Below are positions 24,848 through 33,555 of a DNA stretch of 43,010 nt, in pieces. The first letter of the stretch is position 1. Every line of letters starts with the position of its first letter. A program made the translations under genes and the position numbers. The notes beneath the pieces were generated by a model. The model saw only the letters and a list, made by a program, of their open reading frames with translations. It ran no database searches and was not told where the DNA came from. Source of the DNA: Holophagae bacterium (GTDB lineage: Bacteria > Acidobacteriota > Holophagae > Acanthopleuribacterales > Acanthopleuribacteraceae). The stretch is from the NCBI GenBank assembly GCA_029263455.1, contig JAJCXM010000029.1:1-43010 (forward strand). The letters run 5' to 3'.

Positions 24848-25699
24848 ATGAAAAGCCGTAAAGCCAAATCGCCTCAGCGTATTACGTTGGTGTTAGGAGG
24901 AACCGGTAAGACCGGTCGACGCATAGCGGAACGCTTGCAGGCACGCGCAGTAAAGACGCGAATCGTTGGACGTTCCACCACGCCTCCATTCGATTGGAAC
25001 GACCGCGATACCTGGGACACCGCCCTCGCAGGCGTAAACACGGCCTATATTTCCTACGCGCCTGATCTCGCCATTCCCGGCGCCACCAACGCCATCCGCT
25101 CTTTTGTTGGAAGGGCCGTTAAACTGGGTGTCCAACGGTTCGTCTTGCTATCCGGTCGAGGCGAAGATGAAGCGCAGCGCTGCGAACGAATTGTGCAGGA
25201 TGCAGGCGTTGAATGGACGGTGGTTCGAGCTAGTTGGTTCAATCAGAATTTCTCCGAAGGCGAATTCCTCGTTATGGTGTTAAACGGAGCGATCACGTTG
25301 CCAGCAGCTAACGTTGCCGAGCCATTTGTTGACGCGGATGACATTGCCGATGTGGCCGTTGCCGCGCTAACCGAAAGCGGCCACAACGGCGAGATATATG
25401 AAGTAACAGGCCCACGAATGATGACGTTTGCTGAGTTGGCGAAGGAGATTAGCCACGCTGCTAACCGCGAAATCAAGTTTATCCAAATTCCTAAGGCAGA
25501 CTTCGCCGCAGGCATCGCCCAGTCCGGCGCGCCACCCGAAATTGCCTGGCTACTCAACTATCTCTTCGACACTGTGCTCGACGGTCGCAACGCCTACCTT
25601 ACCGACGGTGTCCAACGTGCACTAGGTCGCGAACCAAAGGATTTTGGCGATTATGCACGTGACATCGCCGCTTCGGGCATCTGGCAGGTGCCAGCATGA
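24848..25699 (+). CDS. NmrA-family NAD(P)-binding protein / azoreductase-like
   Basis: 283 residues with an AAGGAG site before the ATG. The N-terminal Rossmann motif reads TLVLGGTGKTGRRIAERL (about residues 13-30), followed by RFVLLSGRGEDE and WTVVRASWFNQNFSE, the pattern of atypical short-chain dehydrogenases of the NmrA/QorB type, including the NAD(P)H azoreductase-like group. The catalytic Tyr-x3-Lys of classical SDRs is not evident, as usual for the group. It overlaps the DUF1772 gene by four bases (ATGA), so the two are translationally coupled, and is probably repressed by the divergent TetR protein. Confidence 0.9.
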   Translation: MKSRKAKSPQRITLVLGGTGKTGRRIAERLQARAVKTRIVGRSTTPPFDWNDRDTWDTALAGVNTAYISYAPDLAIPGATNAIRSFVGRAVKLGVQRFVLLSGRGEDEAQRCERIVQDAGVEWTVVRASWFNQNFSEGEFLVMVLNGAITLPAANVAEPFVDADDIADVAVAALTESGHNGEIYEVTGPRMMTFAELAKEISHAANREIKFIQIPKADFAAGIAQSGAPPEIAWLLNYLFDTVLDGRNAYLTDGVQRALGREPKDFGDYARDIAASGIWQVPA

Positions 25700-26187
25700 A
25701 TCTGTTTGTTCCCTTAGTTGGCACAATGGCATTGATCGGCTCGGCCTTGGTGGCGGGCGTCTTTTTTGCCTTCTCCAGCTTCGTAATAAAGGCACTTGCA
25801 CGCTTACCCACAGCCGATGGCATGGCAGCTATGCAATCGATCAACGTGGTTGTGATCAATCGTTCATTCTTGGGTACGTTCATGGGTACAGCTGTGTTGT
25901 CTTTACTGGTGGCAGGTCTCGCCGTTTCGGGATGGGACCACCCATCAGCGATATTGCAGTTGAGTGGCGCGATTCTTTATCTCGTGGGTACAGTTCTGGT
26001 TACCGTTAGCGGCAATGTGCCGCTCAACGACGAGCTTGCGGGCACATCTCCCACAGATCCCTCCGCCGCCGCAATCTGGAAGCACTTTCTGGCCAGGCGG
26101 TTGATGTGGAATCACGTCAGGACGGCGGCCGCAACGGTTGCAGCTTTGTTTTTCGCCTTGGGCCTGATGCAGCACGGCACCGCGTGA
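25696..26187 (+). CDS. DUF1772 (anthrone-oxygenase-like) membrane protein
   Basis: 163 residues with four predicted membrane helices (residues ~7-29, 55-77, 83-104 and 138-158). The pattern MALIGSALVAGVFFAFSSFV and INVVVINRSFLGTFMGT is the DUF1772 signature; some members are annotated as anthrone oxygenases. The NVPLNDELA segment after the third helix is also conserved. The four-base overlap with the NmrA-like gene points to a shared job, perhaps detoxifying a quinone or dye-like compound. It ends in TGA shortly before a sigma-54-like promoter for the next unit. Confidence 0.9.
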   Translation: MNLFVPLVGTMALIGSALVAGVFFAFSSFVIKALARLPTADGMAAMQSINVVVINRSFLGTFMGTAVLSLLVAGLAVSGWDHPSAILQLSGAILYLVGTVLVTVSGNVPLNDELAGTSPTDPSAAAIWKHFLARRLMWNHVRTAAATVAALFFALGLMQHGTA

Positions 26188-26335
26188 TGATGGATGATTT
26201 CCGTCAGTCGTGTTTCCATTTGCCCAAAGAGAAGAGTTGCTGAACTGGCTTCAAAATGAAAAGCGCGATTACCAGTTCCGCTAATGTCCAACAAATAGGG
26301 ATCAAAACGTGGGGAAAGTTCTCAACAGCAAGACA

Positions 26336-26351
26336 TGGCGCAGGGCTTGCT
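26336..26351 (+). promoter_or_regulatory. sigma-54 promoter candidate (TTGCT class)
   Basis: TGGCGCAGGGCTTGCT matches the -24/-12 consensus TGGCACG-N4-TTGCW, with GG and GC separated by ten bases. It is about 97 bases upstream of the YqjD-like gene. No copy of the GGCCATATATGRCC operator is present upstream. Confidence 0.7.
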
Positions 26352-26447
26352 CATATAGGCTGCAAGTAGTCAGCGCGGACCTTCTCACTGAGCCAGGTCT
26401 CCGCTTCTGAAATATCCCGGAAATAAATGATTTAGGAGACTTACAAC

Positions 26448-26744
26448 ATGCCAAAAAAACGCGAAAAAATCGGTACTATGAGCGAAGAAATGCAAAACAT
26501 CATTGAACATGCCCGAGCTCTGGTAAACGCCACATCAGATGAAGTGGACGAGCGAGTCAAGACCGCCAGAGAAGCGCTAAAAGAACGTCTTGATTCATCC
26601 AATATGATCTACCGAGATATTGAAGAGCAGTTCCTCGAAAAAGTAAGGGTCGCCGATGAATTCGTCCACGTGAAACCCTACTATGTGATAGGCGGAACCT
26701 TCATCGGTGGTCTTCTTTTGGGTTGGTCCATGTCAAGGAAATAG
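26448..26744 (+). CDS. DUF883 / YqjD-ElaB-like membrane-anchored protein
   Basis: 98 residues. A helical, charged N-terminal region of about 70 residues is followed by a single C-terminal membrane helix (YYVIGGTFIGGLLLGWSMSRK) with a glycine-rich face, the DUF883 signature. In Escherichia coli the relatives YqjD and ElaB anchor ribosomes to the membrane in stationary phase and stress; the same role here is inference. The ATG follows TAGGAGACTTAC. The stop is one base before the start of the next gene, so it begins an operon similar to E. coli yqjD-yqjE-yqjK. Confidence 0.85.
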   Translation: MPKKREKIGTMSEEMQNIIEHARALVNATSDEVDERVKTAREALKERLDSSNMIYRDIEEQFLEKVRVADEFVHVKPYYVIGGTFIGGLLLGWSMSRK

Positions 26745-26745
26745 A

Positions 26746-27135
26746 ATGAGCAGACTGCCGCTGTTCATTTCAGGCCTCACAGAGACGACTGGCCGCCTTA
26801 GTGGCTTAGCAGGCCAAATTCTCCAAGATCGCTTGGAACTACTGGCATTGGAGCTTCGCGAAGCCAAGATACGTCTGATTCAGGCATGGCTCCTTGCCTG
26901 CATGGCGATGGTATTTTCACTGATTGGTATCCTACTGCTGGTTGTGTCCGGGATGTATGTCTTACCGCCAGAATGGAGAATATACGGACTGCTGGCCGTC
27001 GCATTAGTCAGTCTGATGGCGGGATTGGTCATCTTCATGGCACTCAGCCGGCACCTGAGCCAAAAACCGCGGGCCTTTGACCAGAGCATCGCTGAACTAA
27101 AAAAGGACATGTCATGTTTCTCGACCAAGAAATAA
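26746..27135 (+). CDS. YqjE-like phage-holin-family (DUF1469) membrane protein
   Basis: 129 residues from the ATG at 26746 (AAGGAA upstream); a longer frame from 26707 overlaps the preceding gene and is wrong. N-terminal amphipathic part LSGLAGQILQDRLELLALELREAKIRL, then two membrane helices (AWLLACMAMVFSLIGILLLV and YGLLAVALVSLMAGLVIFMAL). This is the putative Actinobacterial Holin-X/YqjE layout. It follows the YqjD-like gene immediately, as in enterobacteria. Its 3' end overlaps the start of the next small gene by 22 bases. The molecular role is unknown; membrane association in stress is inferred. Confidence 0.85.
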   Translation: MSRLPLFISGLTETTGRLSGLAGQILQDRLELLALELREAKIRLIQAWLLACMAMVFSLIGILLLVVSGMYVLPPEWRIYGLLAVALVSLMAGLVIFMALSRHLSQKPRAFDQSIAELKKDMSCFSTKK

Positions 27136-27323
27136 GAAGGATTCAAAAGGCCAAGAAATGCCACACCATTTGTTGTGATCTGCGGCGTCAACTTGTTCAT
27201 ATCGAGGTCCTTGGCATCAAGCGCAGTGTGTTTAATCCCGTTACAAATCTTAGCCTAGGCCTGGCTGTAATCGAACGTGTTCTTGAAATTCTACGTGAGC
27301 GCAAAAGTAAAGGTTCGCCGTGA
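27114..27323 (+). CDS. small protein in YqjK position
   Basis: 69 residues, basic, no membrane segment. The ATG at 27114 lies within the YqjE-like gene's last codons and has AAGGACATGTC before it, so it is likely translated by coupling. The N-terminal EIRRIQKAKKCHTICCDLRRQLVHIEVLG contains three cysteines, and the remainder is a helix ending in a lysine-rich tail. Its position and size match yqjK in the E. coli cluster but sequence similarity is not obvious, so the link is positional. Confidence 0.55.
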   Translation: MFLDQEIRRIQKAKKCHTICCDLRRQLVHIEVLGIKRSVFNPVTNLSLGLAVIERVLEILRERKSKGSP

Positions 27324-27537
27324 AAGGCCGATCGAAAATGGCCGAGGGCAAGGACAAATTTCTATTCGATGGAAGCGCTTGCTAACTGCCCATTATCGCA
27401 ACCATCAACTTCAGAATAAGCCGTGATAACAGTCGGCTTTGTTTCGCAAACACATGGACACAGAAAGCCTACCGATCTCAGAGCACTTTACGAGTCCATA
27501 AAAGTCTAATTATCACAGCGATACATAGGAGCGACTC

Positions 27538-28758
27538 ATGATCAACAAACCCACTGGTGAGAAGAAATCTCATTCGATTTCTTTTTATATCGTGATGACT
27601 GCGGCGCTCTTTATTTTCATCCATACTTTTTCGCTGCTCGCGCCAATCTTTTTGTCATTCTTACTTGTGCTGTTGATCTCTCTGGCAGTCAATCCAGTGA
27701 TCAACTGGATGAGGGACAGGAAAGGCGGCAGAAACCTTCCCACGGGGTTACTTGCTGTGGGACTAGTCCTGGTTCTTGGCTTAACAAGCTGGGCCTTCTT
27801 CGGTCCCATGAAGTCGTCGGTAGTGAGCATATCAAAGACCTTACCCGAATACTGGCAACGTCTGCAAAAGCCTTTGATAAAAATTGAGCAACAATCCGTC
27901 ATCTTCGAGGAGAAACTTCAGGCGGAAGTCAGCTCCGAAATCGCTAAAGACGAGTCCGATCTGGAAATCCAGCAAGTAAAGCCCAAGAAGAAGAAAAAAG
28001 AGCCAGTGCCACCAACACCTCCCAAAGAGGTAGACACGCTACGAACCAATCTACGCACCATGATTATGGGCGCCCTCGGCAGCTTCACGGAGGTTGCTTT
28101 CAACGGTGCTCAAATACTGCTGGTTCTGGTTACGGTCTTCTTTGGAGTGATCTTTATGCTCATGAATCCGCGCCCCATTTTTGCATCCATACTTACCCTT
28201 TTTCCTGAATACCACCACGACAAAGTAGTGACCATTCTGCGGCGTATAGGGAAATTTGTCCCTACCTGGGCTGGCGCCACCATGATGGGAATGATTGCCA
28301 TTGGCGTACTCGTTTTCCTGCTTATGTGGCCAATCTTTGGGTTTAAGGACGCGTTGGTGCTAGGCCTAATCGCCTTGGTTCTTGAAGCTATTCCCTTCAT
28401 GGGGCCGTTACTCAGCGCTGTACCGGCACTGTTACTGGCTTTCGGCAAGGGTGGATTGACTCCGCTGTGGGTCGTGCTCATTTATTTAGCCATACAAGCC
28501 TTCGAAAACAATGTGATCACCCCTTACATTATGGCGCGACGTATGAAATTGCACGCGGTTGCGGTCATATTTTCCATGTTGTTGTGTATCGCTGCATTCG
28601 GCGTCCTTGGGGTTTTACTCGCAGCGCCCATGGTCGCTGTGGTAACCATCCTGCATGACGAACTTTACCGAAAGCAATTTCTTCCCACGACCACGGACGC
28701 CGATCTGGATCATCTGGCCGCAGTCGCCTTGCATGAAGTAGAGGTTGTGATCAAGTAA
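27538..28758 (+). CDS. AI-2E/PerM-family membrane transporter
   Basis: 406 residues. The N-terminus has three membrane helices (about 17-35, 38-56, 71-91), followed by a cytoplasmic or periplasmic stretch of about 90 residues that contains a lysine/proline-rich insertion (VKPKKKKKEPVPPTPPKEV), then five more helices with the family motif VLEAIPFMGPLLSAVPALLLAF (about 281-301) and the terminal VLGVLLAAPMVAVV. The family includes the putative AI-2 exporter YdiK/TqsA and the Na+/H+ antiporter-type PerM proteins; the substrate here is not readable. It lies between the YqjD-like operon and a sigma-54-like promoter. Confidence 0.9.
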   Translation: MINKPTGEKKSHSISFYIVMTAALFIFIHTFSLLAPIFLSFLLVLLISLAVNPVINWMRDRKGGRNLPTGLLAVGLVLVLGLTSWAFFGPMKSSVVSISKTLPEYWQRLQKPLIKIEQQSVIFEEKLQAEVSSEIAKDESDLEIQQVKPKKKKKEPVPPTPPKEVDTLRTNLRTMIMGALGSFTEVAFNGAQILLVLVTVFFGVIFMLMNPRPIFASILTLFPEYHHDKVVTILRRIGKFVPTWAGATMMGMIAIGVLVFLLMWPIFGFKDALVLGLIALVLEAIPFMGPLLSAVPALLLAFGKGGLTPLWVVLIYLAIQAFENNVITPYIMARRMKLHAVAVIFSMLLCIAAFGVLGVLLAAPMVAVVTILHDELYRKQFLPTTTDADLDHLAAVALHEVEVVIK

Positions 28759-29072
28759 CACAACCTATCCATCATCCTGATTTACGAATCAAATCATTTT
28801 GATCGACTTCTAGACCGATTGCTGTGATTGAAATCAAAAAGGAGCAGAGGAATATCGGCTGCCCTTTTGCTGCTTTAGAGATGAACAGATCAATAGCTTT
28901 CTGTTTACGCCATGAATTGCCATTAACAAGCCCTGTGAATGCTCGGCTCATTCTCTATGCTTGTTATTTGCTAGTGAGAGGGCCGACATGGCAGGAACCT
29001 TGCTCCTTTGACCATTTACACAGGCAATTTCGACCATGTGTGCCGACCCAATTCAGCTAGCGGAGATTCAGC
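28759..29072. other. intergenic region with sigma-54-like promoter
   Basis: About 310 bases. It contains ATCATTTTGAT (28793-28803), an 11-base core shared on the opposite strand with the palindrome at 35545, and a strong sigma-54-like element at 28989. A frame starting at 28824 is not protein-like and was left out. Confidence 0.5.
28989..29004 (+). promoter_or_regulatory. sigma-54 promoter candidate (TTGCT class)
   Basis: TGGCAGGAACCTTGCT is a near-consensus -24/-12 element with correct ten-base GG-GC spacing, 68 bases upstream of the ATG of the secreted 272-residue protein. Confidence 0.8.
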
Positions 29073-29891
29073 ATGAAAACAATGTTTCTGATCATGAGCA
29101 TGATGAGTATTGCTGGCGCCACAGGCATCCTCGAGAATCGCATCACAACGGACATGATTTTGACAGCCCACACTTTTGGCGCTACGGCTGAAACAATTCT
29201 GATGCAAATAAACACGCCGGAAAATACAGTGGAGCCGATCACTCCTTTCGATCGAGAGCGATTACGCAATGCAGGTGTGCCGTCAGCAGTGATTGACGCC
29301 CTCCTATATAAAGCAGGCCAAGCAACGGAACCTCAAATTGACCTGCAACCCGACAATGCTGGCCTGCTGGATGTGGTGAAGCTCGTGCAGTCAGGAATAT
29401 CCGAGCAAATCATCGCCGAGCAGATCCATGGCAATACGTTGTCGAGCCGACCTTCGGTAGCAGATCTGCTGTACCTCAAGCAAAACAATGTCTCAGAATT
29501 GATCATCTCAGAATTAATGATCGCGCCGGTGTCAAAAAATATCGAGACCAGCGAGGTGACGTTTGATGGCCTGGTCATTCGCAAGTTCTTCAAGGACCGA
29601 TCTGGGGCACTTGTGATCAGCGATGACAAGCTCACCTGGCGTGATTCCTCCAATGCGACCAAAGGCTTTGACCTCTTCATCAATGGCGTGTCCCGCATCA
29701 ATCTTTTCTACCGCGTTCGTGACAATGGCAATTTCTGCTACAAGGTTCAATTTGAGTTTACTAAAGGCAACAATTACGCGTTTGAAGACATCCAAAAAGA
29801 TACGGGCGGCAACGAAAACCTCACACGGATGGTGGATTACCTGAAGCACAAGTTTGCCGACATTCCTTTTGTCGACAAGGAAAAAGGCTGA
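29073..29891 (+). CDS. secreted protein with repeated helical units
   Basis: 272 residues. A signal peptide (MKTMFLIMSMMSIAGATG) is followed by two or three similar helical units: ITTDMILTAHTFGATAETI, then LDVVKLVQSGISEQIIAEQI and VADLLYLKQNNVSELIISEL, which share a pattern of aliphatic residues with a Val/Ile-x(3)-Ile ending. Residues ~170-265 form a separate strand-rich domain ending in YLKHKFADIPF. The first half looks like small sensor- or linker-type repeats seen in uncharacterised Acidobacteria proteins. Preceded by a near-consensus sigma-54 element. Periplasmic; function unknown, likely part of the envelope-stress set. Confidence 0.7.
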   Translation: MKTMFLIMSMMSIAGATGILENRITTDMILTAHTFGATAETILMQINTPENTVEPITPFDRERLRNAGVPSAVIDALLYKAGQATEPQIDLQPDNAGLLDVVKLVQSGISEQIIAEQIHGNTLSSRPSVADLLYLKQNNVSELIISELMIAPVSKNIETSEVTFDGLVIRKFFKDRSGALVISDDKLTWRDSSNATKGFDLFINGVSRINLFYRVRDNGNFCYKVQFEFTKGNNYAFEDIQKDTGGNENLTRMVDYLKHKFADIPFVDKEKG

Positions 29892-30035
29892 AGCGTAACC
29901 AGCCGCCAGACAATCATTCCCTTAGCAGGACAAAAAGCAAAAAACGAACACAATAACCCATAGATCAAAGCCGCTGCATTAAGCCTTTTGTCTCTGGTTT
30001 CTGCCCTTCCGGGCCTAATCGAAAGGAAATTCTTT

Positions 30036-30197
30036 ATGACTATCAACCTTGGTTCTTTTCCTCTATACGCCGGTCCAGTGATTGCTATCGCCGCCGGAAT
30101 ATTGATTCTCGTCAAACCCAAACTACTAAATTACGTAGTCGCTTTTTATCTGATCATCACTGGCGTCCTAGGCCTACTCCCCTTTATCCAGAGCTGA
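30036..30197 (+). CDS. DUF3096 small membrane protein
   Basis: 53 residues from the ATG at 30036, which has GAAAGGAAAT upstream; the longer frame at 29988 is not likely. Two membrane helices (YAGPVIAIAAGILILV and LLNYVVAFYLIITGVLGLL) joined by a KPK turn, the DUF3096 pattern. Members are common in stress-induced envelope clusters of Proteobacteria; the biochemical role is unknown. It probably shares a transcript with the LapA-like gene 76 bases downstream. Confidence 0.85.
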   Translation: MTINLGSFPLYAGPVIAIAAGILILVKPKLLNYVVAFYLIITGVLGLLPFIQS

Positions 30198-30273
30198 GAT
30201 CCTTAGCGATCTACCTCGGGTGGTCTGTTGGCAGCTTGCCACCTGAGTGCAATAACAAACATATTGAGGACTT

Positions 30274-30579
30274 ATGACCGCAAAAAGAATAAGAATGATC
30301 CTGGCGTTGCTGCTTACCGGCCTTGCCATCGTATTTGTTGTCCAGAATACGGTTCCAGTAGATATCAAATTTCTGTTTTGGACGCTTTCGATGTCCGGCG
30401 CTTTGCTCTTCATTCTTCTCATTGTTTCGGGCGTAGTTATGGGATGGTTCCTGCGAAGTTCTTACGTACGCAGGACACGCCAAGACAAGAAAAAGGCTAC
30501 GGATGCAAAAATCGAAGCTGAGATTATGAATCGTATCCATACCGCTCCTTCAGTCAAAGACGCCCAATCGGGCCAATAA
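30274..30579 (+). CDS. LapA-family (DUF1049) membrane protein
   Basis: 101 residues. Two membrane helices (about 8-26 and 40-62), with the family motif VVQNTVPVDIKFLFWTLSMSGALL between and within them, followed by a basic, charged cytoplasmic tail. This is the DUF1049/LapA layout; in E. coli LapA takes part in balancing lipopolysaccharide synthesis through LapB. LapB is not encoded here, so the role is inferred from the family only. It lies among other envelope genes, upstream of the cardiolipin synthase-like gene. Confidence 0.85.
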   Translation: MTAKRIRMILALLLTGLAIVFVVQNTVPVDIKFLFWTLSMSGALLFILLIVSGVVMGWFLRSSYVRRTRQDKKKATDAKIEAEIMNRIHTAPSVKDAQSGQ

Positions 30580-30758
30580 GATGTCTGTTGAACTTAATTA
30601 ATGTGCAGGTGAGTTTTTTTGGGACACATTCAAGAAATAGGCAGAAAGGCCACGATTAGACAAGGATGCGCCACTACTATTAAATCCGAAACGCACAGCC
30701 AAATTTCTTGTATTGACATCCTCGAACAGTCAGTTGTCTGCCAAGAGGAAAAGAGTCG

Positions 30759-31943
30759 ATGAATCCGGATTCGCTACGCCTTAAGTTAGAAACCCACCAA
30801 CAGCCTGTCTCGTCTGCGCAGGAATCGGTCGCCCTACTAGATGGTGGCGATCAGGCCTACCCTCGGATGCTGCTAGCTATTGAACAGGCTATAAAGAATG
30901 TGCATCTCGAGGTTTACTCCTTTTCACTCTCGGGCGTTGGCAGCCAATTCATAGACGCCTTGTCAGATGCCGCAAGTCGCGGGGTTCGCGTAAGCGTTAT
31001 GATCGATGGCTGGGGTTCGGCTTGGAGTGGAAGGACCATTGCAGCTACATTGCGTCAATCAGGATGTAAAGTCCGTATTTATAATCGCCTGCTTACTGCC
31101 TTGATCGGACGGATTGGCCGAAATCATCGCAAGATACTGCTCGTTGACGACGAAGTTGCCTTCCTGGGTGGCATCAACATCGGCGATGAGAATATGGATA
31201 AGGGCGTACAGGTTAGTTGGGCCGACCTTGCCATCGAAATTCGCGGCCCGCAATGTGCGCGTTTGCGCAAAATGTTCTATCGACGCATTCAGCTTCCCAA
31301 CATCGAAAGTTCGTTACGCATTTATTTATGCGGGCTAGGGGGCGGAAGGCGCATGCGCCGTCGATACCTGAGCGCCTTTTCACGAGCGCAAGAAAGCATC
31401 ATGGTAGCCCATGGTTACTTCTTGCCTGACCCCACGGTGGTGCGTACGCTCATTGCCGCGGCGCGTCGGGGGGTTAAGGTCTGCCTTTTGCTCGCAGGCC
31501 GCAGCGATATTCCTTTTACACGTCTGGCAACACGCAGTTTATACGGGCGTTTACTAGCTGCAGGTGTCGTCATCCACGAATGGCAAGCCTCTGTGCTACA
31601 TGCAAAAGTGGCGACCACCGATGGGTCCTTGTTGCTGGTTGGCAGTTTCAATCTCGATCCGTTCTCACTTGCTAACCTAGAGACATTGGTCGAAGTGAAA
31701 AACGAAAAAGTCGTGGGTGAGGCGGAATCTTGGATCCACACCCACCTCAGCGATTCTCGATTGATCACGTCCCTAGAAACCGGATCGAGATTGCAACGTT
31801 GGCTACTGGACCCCTTTGGTGGGATTATCTCGCGCATGGTGGATGCATTTAGTCGCATCCTTGCAGACCGCAAACGCCGTCGTATGCCATCGGAACTAAG
31901 CGTATCTAAACCTACAATCCCTTTGCGGGCCTCCAAAAAATAG
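30759..31943 (+). CDS. cardiolipin synthase-like phospholipase D-family protein
   Basis: 394 residues with two HKD motifs: H122-R-K124...D130 in NHRKILLVDD and H281-A-K283...D288 in HAKVATTDG, each followed by the usual GGxN/GSFN strand. This is the bacterial cardiolipin synthase/PLD fold and the two motifs form one active site. It lacks the N-terminal membrane helices of ClsA and so resembles ClsB. It would make cardiolipin from phosphatidylglycerol (or PG plus PE) at the inner membrane. Its position among envelope-stress genes fits lipid remodelling. Starts 180 bases after the LapA-like gene. Confidence 0.9.
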   Translation: MNPDSLRLKLETHQQPVSSAQESVALLDGGDQAYPRMLLAIEQAIKNVHLEVYSFSLSGVGSQFIDALSDAASRGVRVSVMIDGWGSAWSGRTIAATLRQSGCKVRIYNRLLTALIGRIGRNHRKILLVDDEVAFLGGINIGDENMDKGVQVSWADLAIEIRGPQCARLRKMFYRRIQLPNIESSLRIYLCGLGGGRRMRRRYLSAFSRAQESIMVAHGYFLPDPTVVRTLIAAARRGVKVCLLLAGRSDIPFTRLATRSLYGRLLAAGVVIHEWQASVLHAKVATTDGSLLLVGSFNLDPFSLANLETLVEVKNEKVVGEAESWIHTHLSDSRLITSLETGSRLQRWLLDPFGGIISRMVDAFSRILADRKRRRMPSELSVSKPTIPLRASKK

Positions 31944-32035
31944 AGCCATTTGCGTTTGTACTAAGACCAGACGGGAACGCGCGTAAGCCCGATAGCCCCC
32001 AGAAACCTCCATTTCCAAAAACGCGAAAGAGTCCT

Positions 32036-32067
32036 GGCCATATATGACCCTTTGTTGATATTTGACC
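32036..32067 (+). promoter_or_regulatory. two-part operator, copy 1 (activator site candidate)
   Basis: GGCCATATATGACC followed after six bases by TGATATTTGACC. The same arrangement, with the same six-base gap, occurs at 38210-38241. Here it ends 86 bases before the sigma-54-like element at 32154, as expected for an enhancer bound by a sigma-54 activator. Confidence 0.75.
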
Positions 32068-32153
32068 GTATCAACAGTCGCTCGCCATCACACCTATTAT
32101 AGTAACTATATATATCACAACTATTTACGAAATAACGAGCGCGCAAGTATTAG

Positions 32154-32169
32154 TGGCACGGACCTTGAT
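32154..32169 (+). promoter_or_regulatory. sigma-54 promoter candidate (TTGAT class)
   Basis: TGGCACGGACCTTGAT fits the consensus TGGCACG-N4-TTGCW except that the usual C in the -12 block is A. The same change occurs in the other element that has the two-part operator. It is 129 bases upstream of the coiled-coil gene. Confidence 0.65.
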
Positions 32170-32298
32170 AGTAATACATTAGACACGGTCTCCGAGATAC
32201 ACGTTGTCGGAGCAAATCAGCGTATTGCAAATTGCCACAATATGTCATTGCCTGTCATTTTTTATTAGGCATGGACCATAGGAACAAGCGGAGGTCGT

Positions 32299-32595
32299 AT
32301 GACGACAGTTCAATTAGAAAAAACAAAAGACGAAATCGTCTCAGAATATGAAGAAAAGGGCCGAAAAATTGGTGCTCAACTCGACGAGATGGTCGCCAAG
32401 GCGGGTGATAAAAAACAGGATGCTCAATCCGAGTACCACAAACGAATCGCGAAACTGAAAATAAAATACGAGGCAGCCCAAAAAAAGCTGGCCGAATTAC
32501 GCGATTCCGGTGCGGGTAAATGGCATCACTTCAAGGTCGACTTGAAGACTGTTTGGCAGGACGTTGAAACAACGATCAAGGGTCTAACTCACTAA
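32299..32595 (+). CDS. small coiled-coil protein
   Basis: 98 residues, soluble, almost all helix with heptad spacing (KIGAQLDEMVAKAGDKK, IAKLKIKYEAAQKKLAEL). Charged, with few cysteines or aromatics until the C-terminal WHHFKVDLKTVWQDVETTIKGL. It resembles the small helical proteins that accompany BON/OsmY-type genes in stress clusters. Preceded by the two-part operator and a sigma-54-like element. Likely cotranscribed with the BON protein gene 130 bases downstream. A periplasmic or cytosolic location cannot be decided; no signal peptide is seen. Confidence 0.7.
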   Translation: MTTVQLEKTKDEIVSEYEEKGRKIGAQLDEMVAKAGDKKQDAQSEYHKRIAKLKIKYEAAQKKLAELRDSGAGKWHHFKVDLKTVWQDVETTIKGLTH

Positions 32596-32725
32596 CCAAT
32601 AGTCCCTCAACAAGTCGGCCACAAGAATCACCGCGTTAGCTTTTTTCGAATGAGGTATACAAGCGCAAAACGCGGCTTAAACAAACAAAAAGGTCCATTA
32701 TCAGTGATCAAAAGGGAGAATTTGA

Positions 32726-33484
32726 ATGAAAATTATTTTAGTAATGATGTCCATATGTGCATCGGCCTTCGCCAACATCACCGTAGCTACACCAGATACT
32801 GACCGGGCTATCGAAAAGACCATCAGCCAAATGTATGTATTCAAGGTGTTATTGATTGAAGATGATATCAAAGTTGAAGCCAAAGACGGCGTTGTCACTT
32901 TGACCGGGACAGTTATGGATGAGCCCCATAAAGCTTTAGCCGAAGAAGCTGTCTCCAGTTTGCCTACCGTAAAATCAGTCAACAACAACCTTAATTCAAC
33001 CGCCGGAATAACGGCTGACAAGGCAGACGAGCGTTTGTCCAGGAAAGTCAAAATTGTGCTCATCATGCACCGCAGCGTCAATGGTTTCAACACGACTGTT
33101 TCCTCCAAGGAAGGCAAAGTTACTCTTACAGGGGAAGCCATCAACGCCGCTCAAAAACAACTCACCACCGAGTATGCTAAAGACGTTGAAGGCGTCACCA
33201 AGGTGAACAACGAAATGACGGTAGCCAAGAAGTCCCCTGAAAAAGAGACGGTTGGCGAAAAGATCGATGACGCATCCATTACCGCTCAGATCAAAGTTTC
33301 GCTATTGTTTCACCGTTCAACCAGTGTTTTAAAAACCCAAGTGAAAACCGAATCCGGTGTCGTGACACTGAGTGGCATGGCCAAAAATGCCGCTGAAATT
33401 GAATTGGTAACCAAACTTGTCAAGGACATCAACGGTGTTACCGATGTGGATAACCAAATGACTCTAGTCAAAGCCGCATCTTAA
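32726..33484 (+). CDS. triple BON-domain periplasmic protein (OsmY-like)
   Basis: 252 residues. A signal peptide (MKIILVMMSICASAFA) is followed by three BON domains at about residues 27-95, 98-165 and 178-250. Each has a helix pair, then VKVEAKDGVVTLTGTV-like strands and the closing helix with VxxVxxVxN pattern. BON domains bind phospholipid and stabilise the periplasm-facing membrane under osmotic or other stress; OsmY has two. Three are not rare in related proteins. AGGGAG lies before the ATG, and a strong terminator follows, closing the transcript that starts at the sigma-54-like element. Confidence 0.9.
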   Translation: MKIILVMMSICASAFANITVATPDTDRAIEKTISQMYVFKVLLIEDDIKVEAKDGVVTLTGTVMDEPHKALAEEAVSSLPTVKSVNNNLNSTAGITADKADERLSRKVKIVLIMHRSVNGFNTTVSSKEGKVTLTGEAINAAQKQLTTEYAKDVEGVTKVNNEMTVAKKSPEKETVGEKIDDASITAQIKVSLLFHRSTSVLKTQVKTESGVVTLSGMAKNAAEIELVTKLVKDINGVTDVDNQMTLVKAAS

Positions 33485-33513
33485 TAGAAGATAGCTAAAG
33501 CTTGAATCGTTCT

Positions 33514-33555
33514 GCAGGGCATTGTCGTAACCGATAATGCCCTGCTGCATTTTTG
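33514..33555 (+). terminator. Rho-independent terminator of the BON gene unit
   Basis: A stem of 14 base pairs (one G-T pair), GCAGGGCATTGTCG and CGATAATGCCCTGC, with a TAAC loop at 33514-33545, followed by TGCATTTTT. Confidence 0.9.

Larger units (their letters stand above)
31944..32298. other. regulatory intergenic region
   Basis: 355 bases, AT-rich in the centre, without a gene. It holds the two-part operator (32036-32067) and a sigma-54-like element (32154-32169). Confidence 0.6.

Noticed and set aside
28824-29060. Plus-strand frame of 78 codons before the secreted 272-residue gene
   Set aside because: It covers the near-consensus sigma-54 element, and its composition is not protein-like.
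30220-30245. Small hairpin TGGCA-GCT-TGCCA as terminator
   Set aside because: Only five base pairs and no run of T.
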